Source: Adiantum capillus-veneris
Taxonomy: Eukaryota; Streptophyta; Polypodiopsida; Polypodiales; Pteridaceae
Direction: 5' to 3'
Assembly (NCBI GenBank): GCA_014529385.2
Contig: CM043946.1
Location: 19,423,077 to 19,487,076 of the forward strand
Length of the DNA: 64,000 bases
Shown: piece after piece, positions 11,542 through 23,565 of the stretch
Layout of the letters: every line of letters starts with the position of its first letter
How positions within the stretch are numbered: the first letter of the stretch is position 1
The notes under the pieces: generated by a model
Databases searched by the model: none
The model's input: the letters and a program-made list of their open reading frames with translations, nothing else
What the model was told of the DNA's origin: nothing
Position numbers and translations under genes: made by a program

Positions 11542-11997
11542 CTATGGTCTTTCAAGTGAATTTTGGTTGTAGTCTCGCCATGTTTGAGGTATATGTGGTC
11601 GTAACCCCAATCCTGGACCATCTTTTAATTGTCTCATGAATGGACTTCCCAAGATGATTTCATAATTGTTCTTTTTGTCGAAATTGACTATTGCAAATGT
11701 ATGCTTATACTCGATTCCGCATGAAGTGACAATTACTTTTTCTAAGAGTCCTAAAGGCTTTTCTATGAACCCATCTGCCAATTGCAATTTCAATCTGGTA
11801 GCTCTCAAAGTCGGTTTTCCCCATTTTTTCCATATTTCCTTGGTGGAAATAGCGACTCCTGCTCCACTATCAAGAATAGCTTTGGAAACTACTCCTTGGA
11901 ATTCTACTGGTAGCGTGGTGTTTCCATCTTCTCCCTCGTAATACTCTCCAACCTTGTTTAAAGGTACTGGCCTAGTGTTTAGTTGAGGCCTGTCCAA
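11542..11997 (-). pseudogene. Aspartic protease of element M
   Basis: The minus-strand frame gives FQGVVSKAILDSGAGVAIS with the DSGA catalytic triad near 11870. About 75 residues later comes the EIILGSPFM flap-end motif typical of retropepsins (ILG). The domain looks whole. Upstream and downstream frames are interrupted by stops, so it is only a module of a dead polyprotein. Confidence 0.8.
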
Positions 11998-12012
11998 TTC
12001 TCTGATCCCTTC

Positions 12013-15000
12013 CTAAAGCTTCAAGGTGGGGTCTTTCACTCCAAATTTTTCTAAGCATTTGCCTACGGTGGTCCACAGGTTTGGTCGTAACCTCAGGAGT
12101 TCGGCTAATGGGATTGTGCATGCCATAGGGGTGGACAATAACTCAATCAACTCTTGTGAATCCATCACTCTGTTAGAAGAAAGTCTTTGAGATGGGATTG
12201 CTCTCACCTCAGTTGGCTCCATACTCTCCTAGGTAAGAGGGTAGAGTTTTTAGTGAGTCCGGTTGGCTGTGCCCCAAACTAATTGATCCCCGGTCTCCCC
12301 CTTGTGAATGTATATCAAAGTTCATTTGTGATCTTGCCTCAAATTCTTCAATAGGAGGTAAGACCTCATTTTTCTCTTTTCTGGTGCTATTCATGTGGTA
12401 ACTCACCCTATTAGCTTCGTTGGCATCACGGATTTGCTTCCACAGGTCATCTAGACCGTTACAATCCTTACCCATTTCTACCAATGTTTTAGGCTGGAAC
12501 CCATCACTTGTCTCATCTGTTGTATTTGACACTATGATAGGCTCTCCCCTAGACTCAGAGGCATTCGTGAGTCTCTCCTTAGTTTCTACTTGTTTCTCTA
12601 AAGTTGTTTTGATAGGGGTTGGAGCTCATACTTCATGCCAACTTGCAAGTTTACCAGGCGGGGTTTCTATCAAGGATTGAGCTGTTTCAATCATCTTTCG
12701 ACACATTTCCAACCTCTGTTTTTCTATTTCAGCATATGGATAAGTCATCCATCTTTGCTCTTGGGTTTGGTTCTTTTTAGGTCTGGCTTCGTTTTTAAAA
12801 GTGCATCTAACTGCTCGTTTAGCTTTTCTACCAACATTGATCCTCTTGATCCTACACTTTTGGGTTCTACTATTTCCTTGGGTGCTATGGTTGCCACAGT
12901 GTGTGAGCTTAGGCTAGCTAGATCCTCTAACCGCTCTAATCTATCCTTTGTGTGTTTTAACTCCTCAGAGAGAACCGTTTGCTCTCGTTCTCTCCTGGCT
13001 TTCATACGCGCCTTTCTAGCTTTCCAAGTGCTTCTCTGATTTTTTGTTTCTGAACTTGGGGCATCGGTTTTTGGCTCTTAAATTATGGGTTCGTTCGTCA
13101 TTCTTTGAGCTTGGGCTCGTGTTACTGCCTGAATAGGTATGATTGTCTTGTTTTCTGACCCTCCACTAGAAGGAACTGCTTCCAGTATGTTCAAGTAGTT
13201 TTTGCTCCTTGCTCGGGTTCTTAGGGAAACTCGAAATTAAATGAGTAACTCCTCACTCGGTGCAATATGCGTTGACTCTAATGATTTCATCATGAGGACA
13301 GTCTCTTAGCGGTCTCCATCACACTTGTAGCAGGGTCTTTTAGGCTGTTGAGGTGCTCCTTGAGCTTCTCTTTGTTGGTATGCATGTCTCTATCCGCCCA
13401 TGCCTCCGTTGGCTATGAACAACAATGTTTCATTCATCCAAGTTATATCTTCCTTCTCCTGCTGCATGTGCAGCTGTTGGTGGTCCTGCACTTTCTATCA
13501 TTCTCCATGGTTCTGGCATTGAGGGTTCTTTTGGTGGATAAAAGACAGGATTTGCAGCGTATCCATTGGGATCTTCGTAATATGCATGCATACGCACCAA
13601 AGCCTTCTCTTCTGATTCGGTTATTGTTGGTGTGTATCTTATGCCAACTGGTCGTAATCCTGGTAGGGGTGGTTATTGCCCCAACACTGGTTGTGGTCTT
13701 TCTACACCTACAGGTCCTGGTAGGTTGCCTGCTTGATAGCTAGGCATCGGTGGAATTTGAGGAGATGCTACCTAAGCTTGGGGAGCATAAGGTCTCTCTC
13801 TCACATATCCCTTGTTATAATAACATTCCTCCATTCCATGGTTTGTCCCATTTTTGTTCAATAGCACACCACTTGAGCTGTTTAGCTTGAGGTTTGGCGT
13901 ACAAGTTAATCTTTTTTAGCACTTCCTCTACAAGCTGTTCCTGGCTTATAGCTACTTCCCCTTTCGGTGTTGTCTTAGCGGACTTGCTTCCACTTTGTTG
14001 CGAGGATGAATTATCGTCGAGATCTTTGAACTCACCCTCTTTGTAGACCGCACAATTGTCTACAAGGTAAAGAGCTTCCTTAGTTAACTCATTTAACATC
14101 GTGCTCCTCTTCATATGTAAGTCCTTCTAGAGATTTGCATTCCTTAGTCCTTGGATAATATAAGCATAAGTCTGGACTGCGATCTTTTTAGTCATAGGGC
14201 TGCCTTTCGCACAGATTCCCCGTCTTTCTATTTGAATTTATGGATTTGTGAGACTGTAATATGAGCTATCCCCATTTGTGAGAATTCCTCGATAAACTCG
14301 TCAAACACCTCCTCCATAGACTCAAAGTCTCTACGCTCCACAGAGTCAAACCAAGTAGCAACGTCATCCTCTAGGGTTTGTCCAAACCCTTCAAATTGGG
14401 TAGGGAAGTCTAACACCTCTTCAACTCTAATTACACGCACAAAGGATGCCACATGATCTCTAGGATCTCTGTTTCCCGTGTATTTCTTGTTTACCCATTT
14501 TTGCACCCGAGACAAATCTCATCATTGGATCTCCACGTCCTAATCGATATACCTCCTCTGGCCTTTGGTAGTAAGCACGTTCCTCTCCCAGTGGTGCTCC
14601 TAAGCCATAATTTCTAATAGTTCTTGCAAGAGATGGTTCATCTCTTTGAACTCGTTCTATGGGTAGTCTTCCAGGCTCTGTTGACCCTTGAGTTTTTGTC
14701 TTACTCTCTCCTTGATACCTTGAATAGAGTGGTGGTTCTTGTAAATCCCTTAGCCCTCGTGCGGCCTGATAACCTTCTCGGTTTTGGTCCTGTTCTAATG
14801 TTGCACTCTGTTGAAGCCATGCCTACAATGATGACTGAGTTGCTGGTTGGCTCTGGTTGTTGAATGTCTGCGGTTGGGTAGAATGTGAGGTCGCGTCGTA
14901 ATCTTTTGAAAAGGGATTTGTCGACTTGCTAGGGGTGTAGGTGGCTCTTGGCACTTCATTGGGGGCATATGTTGATTCTCCTAGAACTGTTGCCTTTTCT

Positions 15001-17126
15001 ATCTCCTCTTGGAGAATACGTTGGTATTCTCGCCCGTACCTATCAACAAAAACAATATCCTTCCCCATAGAAATTTCATAAAAGAATAAGTAAAGAACCT
15101 TGTCTTTGCTTAACACTAGAATGGTAACAGGACACTTTTATGTCCTTGGACACTTTTGTGTCCTGTTAAGTGACCATTTTGCTTGAATTATTTAAAGAGT
15201 ATGAAAATGAATTTCTAGGTGCTATATATCCACAAAGTTTCCTTATGAGCTGAAAAAAACTTAGCATTTTTTTTGAGTATCGATCTCACCATTAACCTTA
15301 CTCGTGCACAACATTTTTGAACCTAAATTGTGTGAAAAAACGGGTCCTGTTTTTGGCTTTTTTTCAATTTTTGGCAACTATACCACTCTAAACTTCATGT
15401 TTGTGAGGTTTAGATGGCTAGAGGTTAGGCCTTCATAGTTCTCAACATGTTTTGATGCTTGTAGGGAGAGCTAAGTGTTAAAATTGAAAGTTATGACCAA
15501 TTTACAAGAATTGCATAATCCTGTTTTTTGGCCAAAATTAGCACTTTTATGATTTTTTTGGTGGCTTTCTTGATATCGAAATTCAATTTTGATTGTGTAA
15601 GTGTAATGTATAACATAAAGCTAATCTTCCTTGAGTTTTGGGGGACCTAATATGCTATATAGCATAGTATATGATGATGGTTGAGTTTATTGATTGCTGA
15701 AGAATACGATACATTTTAGAGTACCAAGTATAACTTTCTCAATATTGCTAGTTTCTTAGGCCAATTGTGTGTATTTTGTAGGTAGTGGCCATATCTAATC
15801 ATAGACTACAAACTTGGGTAGATATTGAGTAGTTTCTATGGGTTTCTAGAGGCCATAATGCTAAACCTAATTTTTTTATGTTTGCTGTATTTAGCACTTT
15901 ATTATTGCCCCCAAGGTTCCAATTGTAAGAGATCCATTATCCTTTTGACATGATCCATGGCTCCTTTTGAATCCAGAGGCCCAAAGGGAACTAAGAAAAC
16001 ATGTATATAGTATCTGTATTGAGCGTGACCATAGAAACTTTGATGATAGGTCCGCAGAATGGCAAAAATGCAACTTTTTTGTACCTATTTTTTTCGCCCA
16101 AAAAAAAATTAGTGAGGTAAAAGCAACCATATGTTTTGGTCACCAACCCATTGAAGTTAACGGGGCATTTTATCTCATGTCTTACAAAAATCTCCACTCT
16201 TATTTATATGCAATCAACCGTAAGAAATGGCTATTTTGGGCAAAATGCACTGGTCCATCAACTTTGGAGGCTTGTAGTGACCAAGGGATGAGAAAAATTA
16301 CAAGTTTCTCATTTTTTCCATATGTAGTAGTTATTGAACTATAAGCTCATGAAAGGATTTTTCAAAATGAGTGGATCTACTATGGTTTTGGAAATTTTTC
16401 CCAAAACCCTGAAGGACACTTTTATGTCCTGTTAGGTTACCATTCTAGTGTTAATTCGTTTGGGTAGGGTTCTTTGCAACGAAATTAAGAGACTATTCCC
16501 TCGCTCTCATACTTGTAAATTTCCACATTCTCATTATAAGTTGAAACCTTGGTTGTTTTCTTATCATACATAAAAAGCGCTCGAGGTCGATCAATGTTTG
16601 GAGGTGGTTCTTGAGTTTTTGAAACCATTTTTCCTTTTGCCACGTTATCTCCATATCTCTTGTAATCCTCAGGGTTACTAACTATCAGATAATGGTTCCC
16701 TTTTATGTCTCCGAATCTATCTCCATCATCATAGACTCAAATTATCTCCAGTCTCTGAGCTGAACTTTCTTCAATACAAATACACTTGCGTCCTCGATAG
16801 TCAGAATAAACTAGGGCTCCCCTCGATTTTGTTTCTTCTAAGAAGATTACAGTGAACTTGGGATTGTTCAAAGGATTTAGGGAGGTGCTTCCTTCTGGCA
16901 TTGGTCCGTCATAGGTGAAACCTCCTGGCTGTTGACTACCCATCATGAAGAAGGGATTTTCTGATGAAGTGTCAGTATCACTACCCTCCTCAATAATCGG
17001 TGCTAGTGGATCTAGCCTTGCCTGAGTTACACTCTCCTCGGTGGACACTAAGCTACCTTGGTCACCTGCCACCTTTTGATCTCTAAAAATGTATCTTCCT
17101 GATCTTAAATTCATCAAACTTAGCAA
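12013..17126 (-). pseudogene. Long gag region of element M, interrupted by T
   Basis: Minus strand from ATG at 17126 (MLSLMNLRSGRYIFRDQKV). The frame is broken by stops and by insert T. A capsid-like block sits at 14515-14228 (WVNKKYTGNRDPRDHVASF; VATWFDSVERRDFESMEEVF), a recognisable retrotransposon gag domain. A degenerate zinc-knuckle start CYKCDGDR is near 13335. A coiled-coil-like segment (SEELKHTKDRLERLEDLASL) is at about 12980. At nearly 5 kb less T it is far longer than ordinary gypsy gag, as in Ogre/Tat elements. Reading continues across T (PNEL then SKDKVLY) when T is removed. Confidence 0.72.
15114..16450. mobile_element. Inverted-repeat element T (1337 bp), TTAA-flanked
   Basis: Ends are inverted: the left begins CACTAGAATGGTAAC and the right ends GTTACCATTCTAGTG. 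Flanks are TTAA on both sides (15110-15113 and 16451-16454). Subterminal GGACACTTTTATGTCC copies lie at both ends. Removing T and one TTAA rejoins the gag frame of M. It has no convincing transposase; a 125-codon plus-strand frame at 15967 has no recognised motif, so T is non-autonomous. CACTA at the end suggests a CACTA element, but a CACTA element should give a 3-bp duplication and the 3 bp here differ (TAA/TTA). TTAA would suit a piggyBac-like mover, and a TA duplication (ends then ACACTAG) would suit Tc1/mariner. Superfamily unresolved. Confidence 0.85.
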
Positions 17127-18913
17127 TGCAATTTATCACAAATCCAACCACTCACCTGGCAAAGGATCAATTTTCTACACAACTTCTTGCTTTGCCGCTG
17201 AATATACCTGTACACAAGCGTTTAGTTTCGGCAATCAAATAAAAGCATCTAACCGCTAGAGGTGATTTTAGTAATGACTGGTATGACTGGAGAGTTAACC
17301 TCAATCACTACTGTATTTTATACACTTCTGATGTTCTAGATTAGGTCTGCTAATCTGGAACTATACTTCCCTTGGATGTCAGTCAATTTACCTGAAAAAG
17401 TCTTAATTCTATCTTTGCTCCATCAAAAGGTCAAACAAGGTCCAAATTCACTTATGAAAGAAGTTCTCAAACCCTTAAGTCAAATGGAACCTCACTGTAT
17501 AAGCTCAGTCAAATATTCTCTTTCCTAAGCCCCTATAGACATCCTACATGTAGAATGTCTCTTGCTCTGTTTTGCCTGGATTTTTGCACTATGGATTCCC
17601 CTTGATGTGCTGAGTCCACAACTGTTTTTACTTTTTGATTTGGACACTTATAAGCTGGTCAATGGATCAGAAATCTTTTCCGACAGCCTGATGTTGGTCT
17701 AACCAGTCAAATCAACTCCAATTTAGACCAAAATTGACTAGGAGGCTTGCCTCAGGCTATACAACACCCTGCTATTCCTAGAGTCAACTTCTGGCTTCAA
17801 TTTCATGCATTAGACATTCTATGTGTAGCATGTCTTTTTGCTCAAAATGGATTCAAATGCAAAGCACAGACTCTCCTTGAGGTGCTGATCACTTTGGTAT
17901 GCTCAAATCTGAGTTTGGAGTGCAAAATCACACAGATGACATCCTACGCGTAGGATGTCTTTTTGGCCTGTTTGACCCCAGACTTGATCCACAGCTCCCC
18001 CTTGATGTCAGCAACCCAGTGGTATGCTTAAATTTTGGTTTGGATTTCAAAAGTCCCTAATTTTAGCTGTTCTAGCCTTTCTCAGTCAAAAGTGCTAAAG
18101 TCTACTTAGAACCCAATTTTCTCACCCAAATGAGATGAAACCTTTCTCAGTCACTCAATATATCATGCAGATCATGCTCATGCAGCCATCCTATGGTTTT
18201 GGTCTTAAAATAATGCCTTGGCACAATTTGGACAGGATGTCTGGAAATTTCAGTCTATCTGGCCTTATCCTGTTAAGGTATGGTCAAATTTCCACTTTCC
18301 AGATGAAAATAGGGTAAAACCTACCTTCTTAACACACTGGTCAACTCAAAATTCCAAAATTTCCACCAGATTAGCCTGTAGACATCCTACGCGTAGGATG
18401 TCTCCTAGCTTAAAATTTATTTTTTTCATAACAAAAATGCTCTTGATGCTCTGCAGCTCTATCAGAAACACTCACAGCAACTTTTGGACGTCACTTCAGT
18501 TTTCAAACACACTTTTGAGTCTTTTACAACCTTGTGATGAATCTAACAAGCAAGTATACATGCATGAAGTGCTCTAGATCATGAATCATGATGTCCTACT
18601 TACTCTACTCCTACTCATCATGTGAAATGGTGATAATGGTGTTTTGGTTGCTCCTTGGCCTCTCCGGACTCTCAAGCTCTCCTCTCACCGCTTCTACCAC
18701 TCCAACTCCTACTCTCTACACCATAACTCAACTAAAAACTACCTAAGTCTACCTAAGTCGAAGGATCTAGGCCAGACACACGCTCCCTAGACCCCCTCTA
18801 AGACCTAGAGAGTCCTCCACCCTCTGATCCTATCTAAATGTAAAACGAGACTCTTGGAAAGCCAAAGAATCCCTATCCTCAAGGACTAGTCTTTGTCACC
18901 TACCTAGGGTTTT
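17127..18913 (-). other. Long untranslated leader of element M
   Basis: About 1.8 kb between the primer-binding site and the gag start on the minus strand, with no sizeable ORF. It carries four copies of a 24-bp palindrome (listed separately). Each copy is followed on the plus strand, 60-90 bp later, by a CTTGATG or CTTGAGG block, so the leader is partly built from degenerate repeat units. Long structured leaders are common in this lineage. Confidence 0.6.
17537..18403. repeat. Four 24-bp palindromes in the leader of M
   Basis: Copies at 17537-17560, 17812-17835, 17937-17960 and 18380-18403. The last is a perfect palindrome: half-site AGACATCCTACG and its reverse complement. The third is perfect over the inner 22 bp. 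The first two have centres CATG and TGTG in place of CGCG, which are the changes expected from CpG decay. Spacing is 275, 125 and 443 bp. They could be protein-binding dyads or RNA hairpins; no function can be assigned. Confidence 0.85.
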
Positions 18914-18933
18914 CGTCCCTGGCAGCGGCGCCA
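18914..18933 (-). promoter_or_regulatory. Primer-binding site of element M
   Basis: On the minus strand TGGCGCCGCTGCCAGGGA begins one base inside the LTR end. It closely resembles the TGGCGCC-type site known from Ogre-like elements. It fixes the element's direction and the inner end of its 5' LTR. Confidence 0.8.
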
Positions 18934-18934
18934 A

Positions 18935-19861
18935 TGTTGGACAGATACACTGCGACGGACGCCAGCACAGCGAGAACTCACCTAACAAGATTTTTCAGCT
19001 AAGGACTAAGCTCGACCCCCAGGCGCGTGGAAGAAAGCATAGGGTGTCAATCTACACTCGACTGACTTCTAAGTAATTCCTACAGAGGTATCTACCCAAT
19101 GTCTAAGCTACAACCTTCAGGAGTGCATAAAAAGAAACTTCCTACAATGCTTTCTAGAGGCGAATACCCATCAAACAATCTTGAAACGCCACAGAACTTG
19201 AAGGAGACCCTACTAACACCAATAGGTTGCTCTCCCTAAGGTCCATGAACCAAAACCCCAACCCAAAACACCCGATGAAAAATCACGTAGGATGGTTGCC
19301 CATAATTTGCAGGTTGTCGTTTCCGAAAACTAAAGTTCCTAATGTGTAGCTCTACTCAATGCGAACGCGTGGATATGCTGAAATGCGAAAACGGATAACG
19401 TATGCTCACCGAATCACCAGATGAATCTCATAGATGGAGCTCACAATACCGGACTGTACGCACAATGTAGGTATTGGCGCGTAGCTCTCGTCGAGGGCAA
19501 CACATTGCACTTCTCCGCACTCAATTCTGACCTCCGGTGCACGTGTAGCGTCAAGATGAAGCTCTCACTCTCTCTCGTACAGAGTACGCTCACTCACAGA
19601 CTTCAAACTTTTTAAAATGAGAATGGTTTTTTTTATTAAGGTCAAAAAGTGGTATAAATACCTTACAATCTGAAACCCTAATGTTCCAATTTAACCATCT
19701 ACTCAATCTAAATGTCAAAACTGGGATACAATCTGGAAACTTCTTTAAACCCTAATATTTACAAAGGTGAAATGTCGGGTTTTTCTCAATAAATGAATAA
19801 TTACAAAAAGCAATAATCCGTCGAGCAGTCATTTTTCGTAGGGTGTGTCCAGCTTCTAACA
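18935..19861 (-). repeat. 5' LTR of element M
   Basis: 927 bp. On the minus strand it starts TGTTAGAAGCTGG and ends GTCCAACA, next to the primer-binding site. The matching 3' LTR is absent because the left side of M is deleted, so its age and target duplication cannot be read. No long ORF. Confidence 0.75.
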
Positions 19862-19955
19862 GGAGTAATGTAACTCCTCATAAAACATTCATTGTAAAAG
19901 GAGTGATGTAGCTCCTCATAAAATATTCATTGTAAAAGGAGTGATGTAGCTCCTC
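19861..19955. repeat. 38-bp tandem repeat with hairpin core
   Basis: About 2.4 units of 38 bp start at 19861, 19899 and 19937. Each holds AGGAGTRATGTARCTCCT, an imperfect inverted repeat (AGGAG/CTCCT). It abuts the outer end of M's LTR and belongs to the flanking O sequence or to a small separate insertion. Confidence 0.7.
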
Positions 19956-20201
19956 ATGAACATTTGTACATTCAATGATTTTTTATAATATAACCGTGGG
20001 TGTATATAGAGTTGTGGGTTTTTCCCTTGATCCCCCAAGGGTTTTTTCATCCACACTTAGGGAACCTTATTTGAGTGGGGGTGTTGAGCTTATATGTGGA
20101 GCTACTCAATATATGGCTTCTCTATATATGGCACGAAGGTCCCCTCTATATATACATCATCTCATGTGTGTATTCTACACACTTTGGGGTTCTATTTCTG
20201 T

Positions 20202-20238
<37 letters not shown>
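19956..20238 (+). promoter_or_regulatory. Possible promoter/leader of the O late ORF
   Basis: Contains several TATATA-type stretches (20101-20160) and then a CT microsatellite (20204-20235) directly before ATG at 20239. This is the arrangement of a plant core promoter with a pyrimidine-rich leader. The frame is open upstream of the ATG from 19975 but low in complexity. Inference only. Confidence 0.3.
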
Positions 20239-20815
20239 ATGGGCATGCTAAAGCGAGCAGATTATATGCCTCTTGTGGAGGTAGCAAAGTGCTCTTTGGT
20301 CCAACCAAAGGTGATTCCAATTGTTTCAAAGGTAAGACCTACTGTTGGTTATGTTCCTTGGAGATTTCCAGTATGTGAAGTGCATGTGCCGAGGGTGGAC
20401 GGGTTTGTCAATGAGGAGAAGCTCCATGTTGAGGTGAACAAACAGGCAAAAGCGGTAGCAGATATGGAGGTTCCGGTGTGGGTTGAAGAGGCAAATCCTG
20501 TTCTTGTGGAAAGTTTGCATGAAAGGATAGCAGAATGCGATGGGGTTGCAGATACCAAGGGTTCATGAGCTGATGAAGAAAGTGAGCAAAGTTAGGATGA
20601 TGGTCAAGCTTTTGTGGAGCAGCAAGTGGATGCAGATGCATATACGAAATTAGTTTATGATGTCGGTGATGATGGGGATATAAGCTCGTGTAGCTGGGAG
20701 ATAAGAGAGGAGAATAGTGCGGATGACTCCACATCCTACGACAAGGAGCCGGAGTCTGATGAGCCTAAGCTTGTAAAGGTAAAGCTGCCCTCTTATGTGT
20801 TTGATGATATGGTAG
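20239..20815 (+). pseudogene. O late ORF, 5' part (split by element P)
   Basis: Starts ATGGGCATG just after a CT tract. The protein is acidic and valine/glutamate rich with no recognised domain (start MGMLKRADYMPLVEVAK). In-frame stops are TGA at 20566 and TAG at 20593. At 20815 it is cut by the LTR of P. After removing P and one GTAG, codons continue DDMVV to AHVQEE at 32167 with the frame kept. It is the only internal ORF of O downstream of gag and lies where an env-like or captured gene sits in some elements; no homology supports either. Confidence 0.55.
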
Positions 20816-23196
20816 TGATAGCCGTTTTTCGGCTCTTTGTAATTGCCACAGTGAGTTACCTCACCCTACCAAAATCACCCAAACACTGTGGCTATCCCTA
20901 CCATTTCACTTTACATAGGTGTGCGTAAGTCACGGGACTTTTCCCATATCTCCTTACTGAAATAAAAAACCCTCAATTAGCTAGTCATTGGGCTAGTTGA
21001 GCCAAAAATATATATATATATATAAGTATATTATGGCCCATGCATGTGTAAATATTTCTTTGTATATAGGGCCTAAATAAAATATTTTTTCATAATTATT
21101 TTGGTATTTATTTAAATATTTCTACCTAGGTGTGTGTTATTTATGCTGTGTACATTGCCTCACCATTACCACAATTTTTTCTTACCATTTTTCATACTCT
21201 TTATTCCATATAGAAATATTTTCATGTAAGCTTCTCTTATATTTGGTGTAACTCCACCTCAACAAAAATCCAAAAAAACTAGTTTTATTTATGTGTATAT
21301 TTTTTCACTATTGTGATTTTTCTCTTCCTACATCTATTTTGTTTTTTTTTTTTTTCTAAAAAATTAGAACACCAAATATATTTATCTTTTTATGGTAGCC
21401 TCATAATGAGAGAGATTTCTTTTGACCCCTTTATATTTTTTCCACTTATATTATTTATATTTGACATGTACATATTTTTTAGACCCCTCAATATTTGATT
21501 TTCTTAGTTGTACTATTCACTTATATCATAATCTCAACAATATCTTCAATTATAGACCTACCAAATAAGGTCAAGGGTAGGTGGCATGCATACATGCACT
21601 ATGGAGGGCTCACTCTTGGAGGTATTCAAAAGAATCATCCAAAGAAGGACCCCACAAGGACCTTGTGCAGTGGAAAAAAATGGTCGGTTTTGCTGAATTT
21701 TTAAAGTTCACTTGCTCTCCAAATTTGAAACGGTGATACAAACAAAAGTTGTAGCTCGTGGGCGGAACTTTTGCCTCAAATTTTTTCATAGTTTTTTGAG
21801 CTACAAGCTGTGAGCTATGATTTTGTTAGTGGACCCCAATTTTCCCATGCTATGCAGCCACACTCTCTCTTCCACTTTATCATTTTGCTCTTTCACACAC
21901 ACTTCTCCACTCATCATCCCCACCTTTCTCACCCCTCCTCTCTGCACCCTACTCACCTTCTCCTCAACCTTGAAGAATAAGAGAAACCATGGTGAACTCA
22001 TACCTCCCACACAAAATTCCATTCCAAAATTGACCACTTAGTCTCATTTTCCTCCTCCAAGTTACCCATATCTTTCAAAAAAACCACAAAATTCAGCCTC
22101 TTCTCTTAAAAGACAGCATCATGGTGGTTGATTACTCAGCTTCAATTACCTTGTCTCTCAAGGAAGGTCAAGAGTGGAGAAAAAATGTACCGTCAAAGCT
22201 AGTGGACCGTCAACAAGCGTCAAAATCGGCCCTACTCAAGACACTTGGAGCATCAACCTTGTAAGAAATCCACCTTTTCTTACCTCTTAAGAGTTTTTCT
22301 TCCTTATTTGTATCCTACATGGATACTCCCATTGTAAATATCCAATTCCATTTGTAAATTAATACTAACTCTACTAACACTAACCCACTATGAAAAGTCT
22401 TATCACCTCCATTTCTCTCCTCTCTCTTTCCCCACCAACTTCTTGATAATTCCAAGCAAAAGAAATTAGATAAATGGCTGAAAATCTAACCCAACCATGG
22501 TTAGAGGAGTAACCCTAGCCTTCAAAATTGCTATAAAAGGAGGGTGTAGCTAGAACAAAAGGGGGAGCCATAAGCAAGAGCACTATGCTATAGCTTGAGA
22601 AGCCAAGCTCAACCTCTCTAGAAGGAGCTCTTGAGTGGAAGCTCATTTTCTTATGCATGTGCATGTGTTGTAATAGGGGATTAGCAAGGGAACTCTATGC
22701 CATTGTAAGAGAGAGAGTGATAATTCAATTGAGAGTAGGAAATCTATCATTTCTCCTACTAGTGTAAGCCCAACATTTGCTGAATCAAGGAGGGTGGATT
22801 TGGACTAAGCTTGGATACTTTGTATCCCTTCCAACGTGAAGTAATGGACAACAATGATGCGTAAGGGTCTTGGTGTTTTTTGTTAAGTTCTTGATAGCTT
22901 GTCTCTGGTGTTGTCATCAGTCTAGCCATAAATTCCACATACGGTAAGAGGGCGACAGGGTGGAGAGGACTCCCCTGGCCTTAAGACAGTGATTGGGGTG
23001 GCTTTTCTTGTGATGTGTTGTGGTGAAATTTACGCAAGCTATGTTGAACAAATACTAATCTCACTTTGATTTGTCATGACAGATTTGTAAGAAGGTATTA
23101 ATGCAACAAGCACCCCCTCCCCCTTTCTCTCTCTTTCTTAAATATATAGTTGTGTTTGCTTGATCATTGCCGATACGTTTCAAAGCAGCCCGAGCA

Positions 23197-23234
<38 letters not shown>

Positions 23235-23490
23235 TTAGTGTGGAGAGTGTTCCATTGGTGTTAGGGTTAGTGTAAATTCCTTGCTTGTTTGTGGGTTGCT
23301 CTAATGATTCTCCTCTTTTGCGTCCTAGTTCGCTCTTAAACTAGGTGGTGCCCCTTGTGTAGTTGGGAGTTGGCTGTGGGTTTGTTGTTTTGGTTTGTGT
23401 TGTGTTGTGCCCCAGCCCCATTGAGCAGCACGGGAGCCTTGAAGGGTGTCTAGAGGTTGCTCTTCCTGTTGCCCGCCCCGGACCGCCTCA
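20816..23490 (+). repeat. 5' LTR of element P
   Basis: 2675 bp, starts TGATAGCCGTTTTTCGG and ends GGACCGCCTCA. It includes an (AT)n run near 21010, a CT microsatellite near 23202-23231 and a TATAAAAG box at 22532. About 150 bp before its 3' end it contains CTAGGTGGTGCCCCTTGTG, which resembles the primer-binding site itself. Confidence 0.92.
22532..22539 (+). promoter_or_regulatory. TATA box in the 5' LTR of P
   Basis: TATAAAAG within GCTATAAAAGGAGGGTG, identical in the 3' LTR at 31204. A pyrimidine- and repeat-rich segment follows for about 950 bp to the LTR end. This is the best promoter candidate for P. Confidence 0.6.
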
Positions 23491-23493
23491 AAT

Positions 23494-23510
23494 TGGTGCC
23501 CCCACTGAGG
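23494..23510 (+). promoter_or_regulatory. Primer-binding site of element P
   Basis: TGGTGCCCCCACTGAGG begins 3 bp (AAT) after the LTR end. It shares its first 11 bases with the site of element O. The primer tRNA is not identified. Confidence 0.75.
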
Positions 23511-23565
23511 ACAGGATTGTGTATTTTTGTGTAGAATCAACCTTTAGCATAGTCAAGTAGTTTGA

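Larger units (their letters stand above)
9299..19861 (-). mobile_element. Ty3/gypsy element M, Ogre/Tat-like, 3'-truncated
   Basis: Minus-strand order from the right: LTR (19861-18935), primer-binding site (18933-18914), long leader, long gag region with insert T, aspartic protease, reverse transcriptase, RNase H. Sequence then breaks at 9299 with no integrase and no 3' LTR. The primer-binding site TGGCGCCGCTGCCAGGGA closely resembles the site known in Ogre-type elements, and the very long gag fits that group. Many stops make it non-functional. Its position inside O is inferred from the adjacent O gag on the left and O late ORF on the right. No target duplication can be checked because the left end is gone. 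Confidence 0.82.

Noticed and set aside
15967-16344. 125-codon ORF inside element T
   Set aside because: No DDE or DNA-binding motif; short and low-complexity ends. T is better read as non-autonomous.
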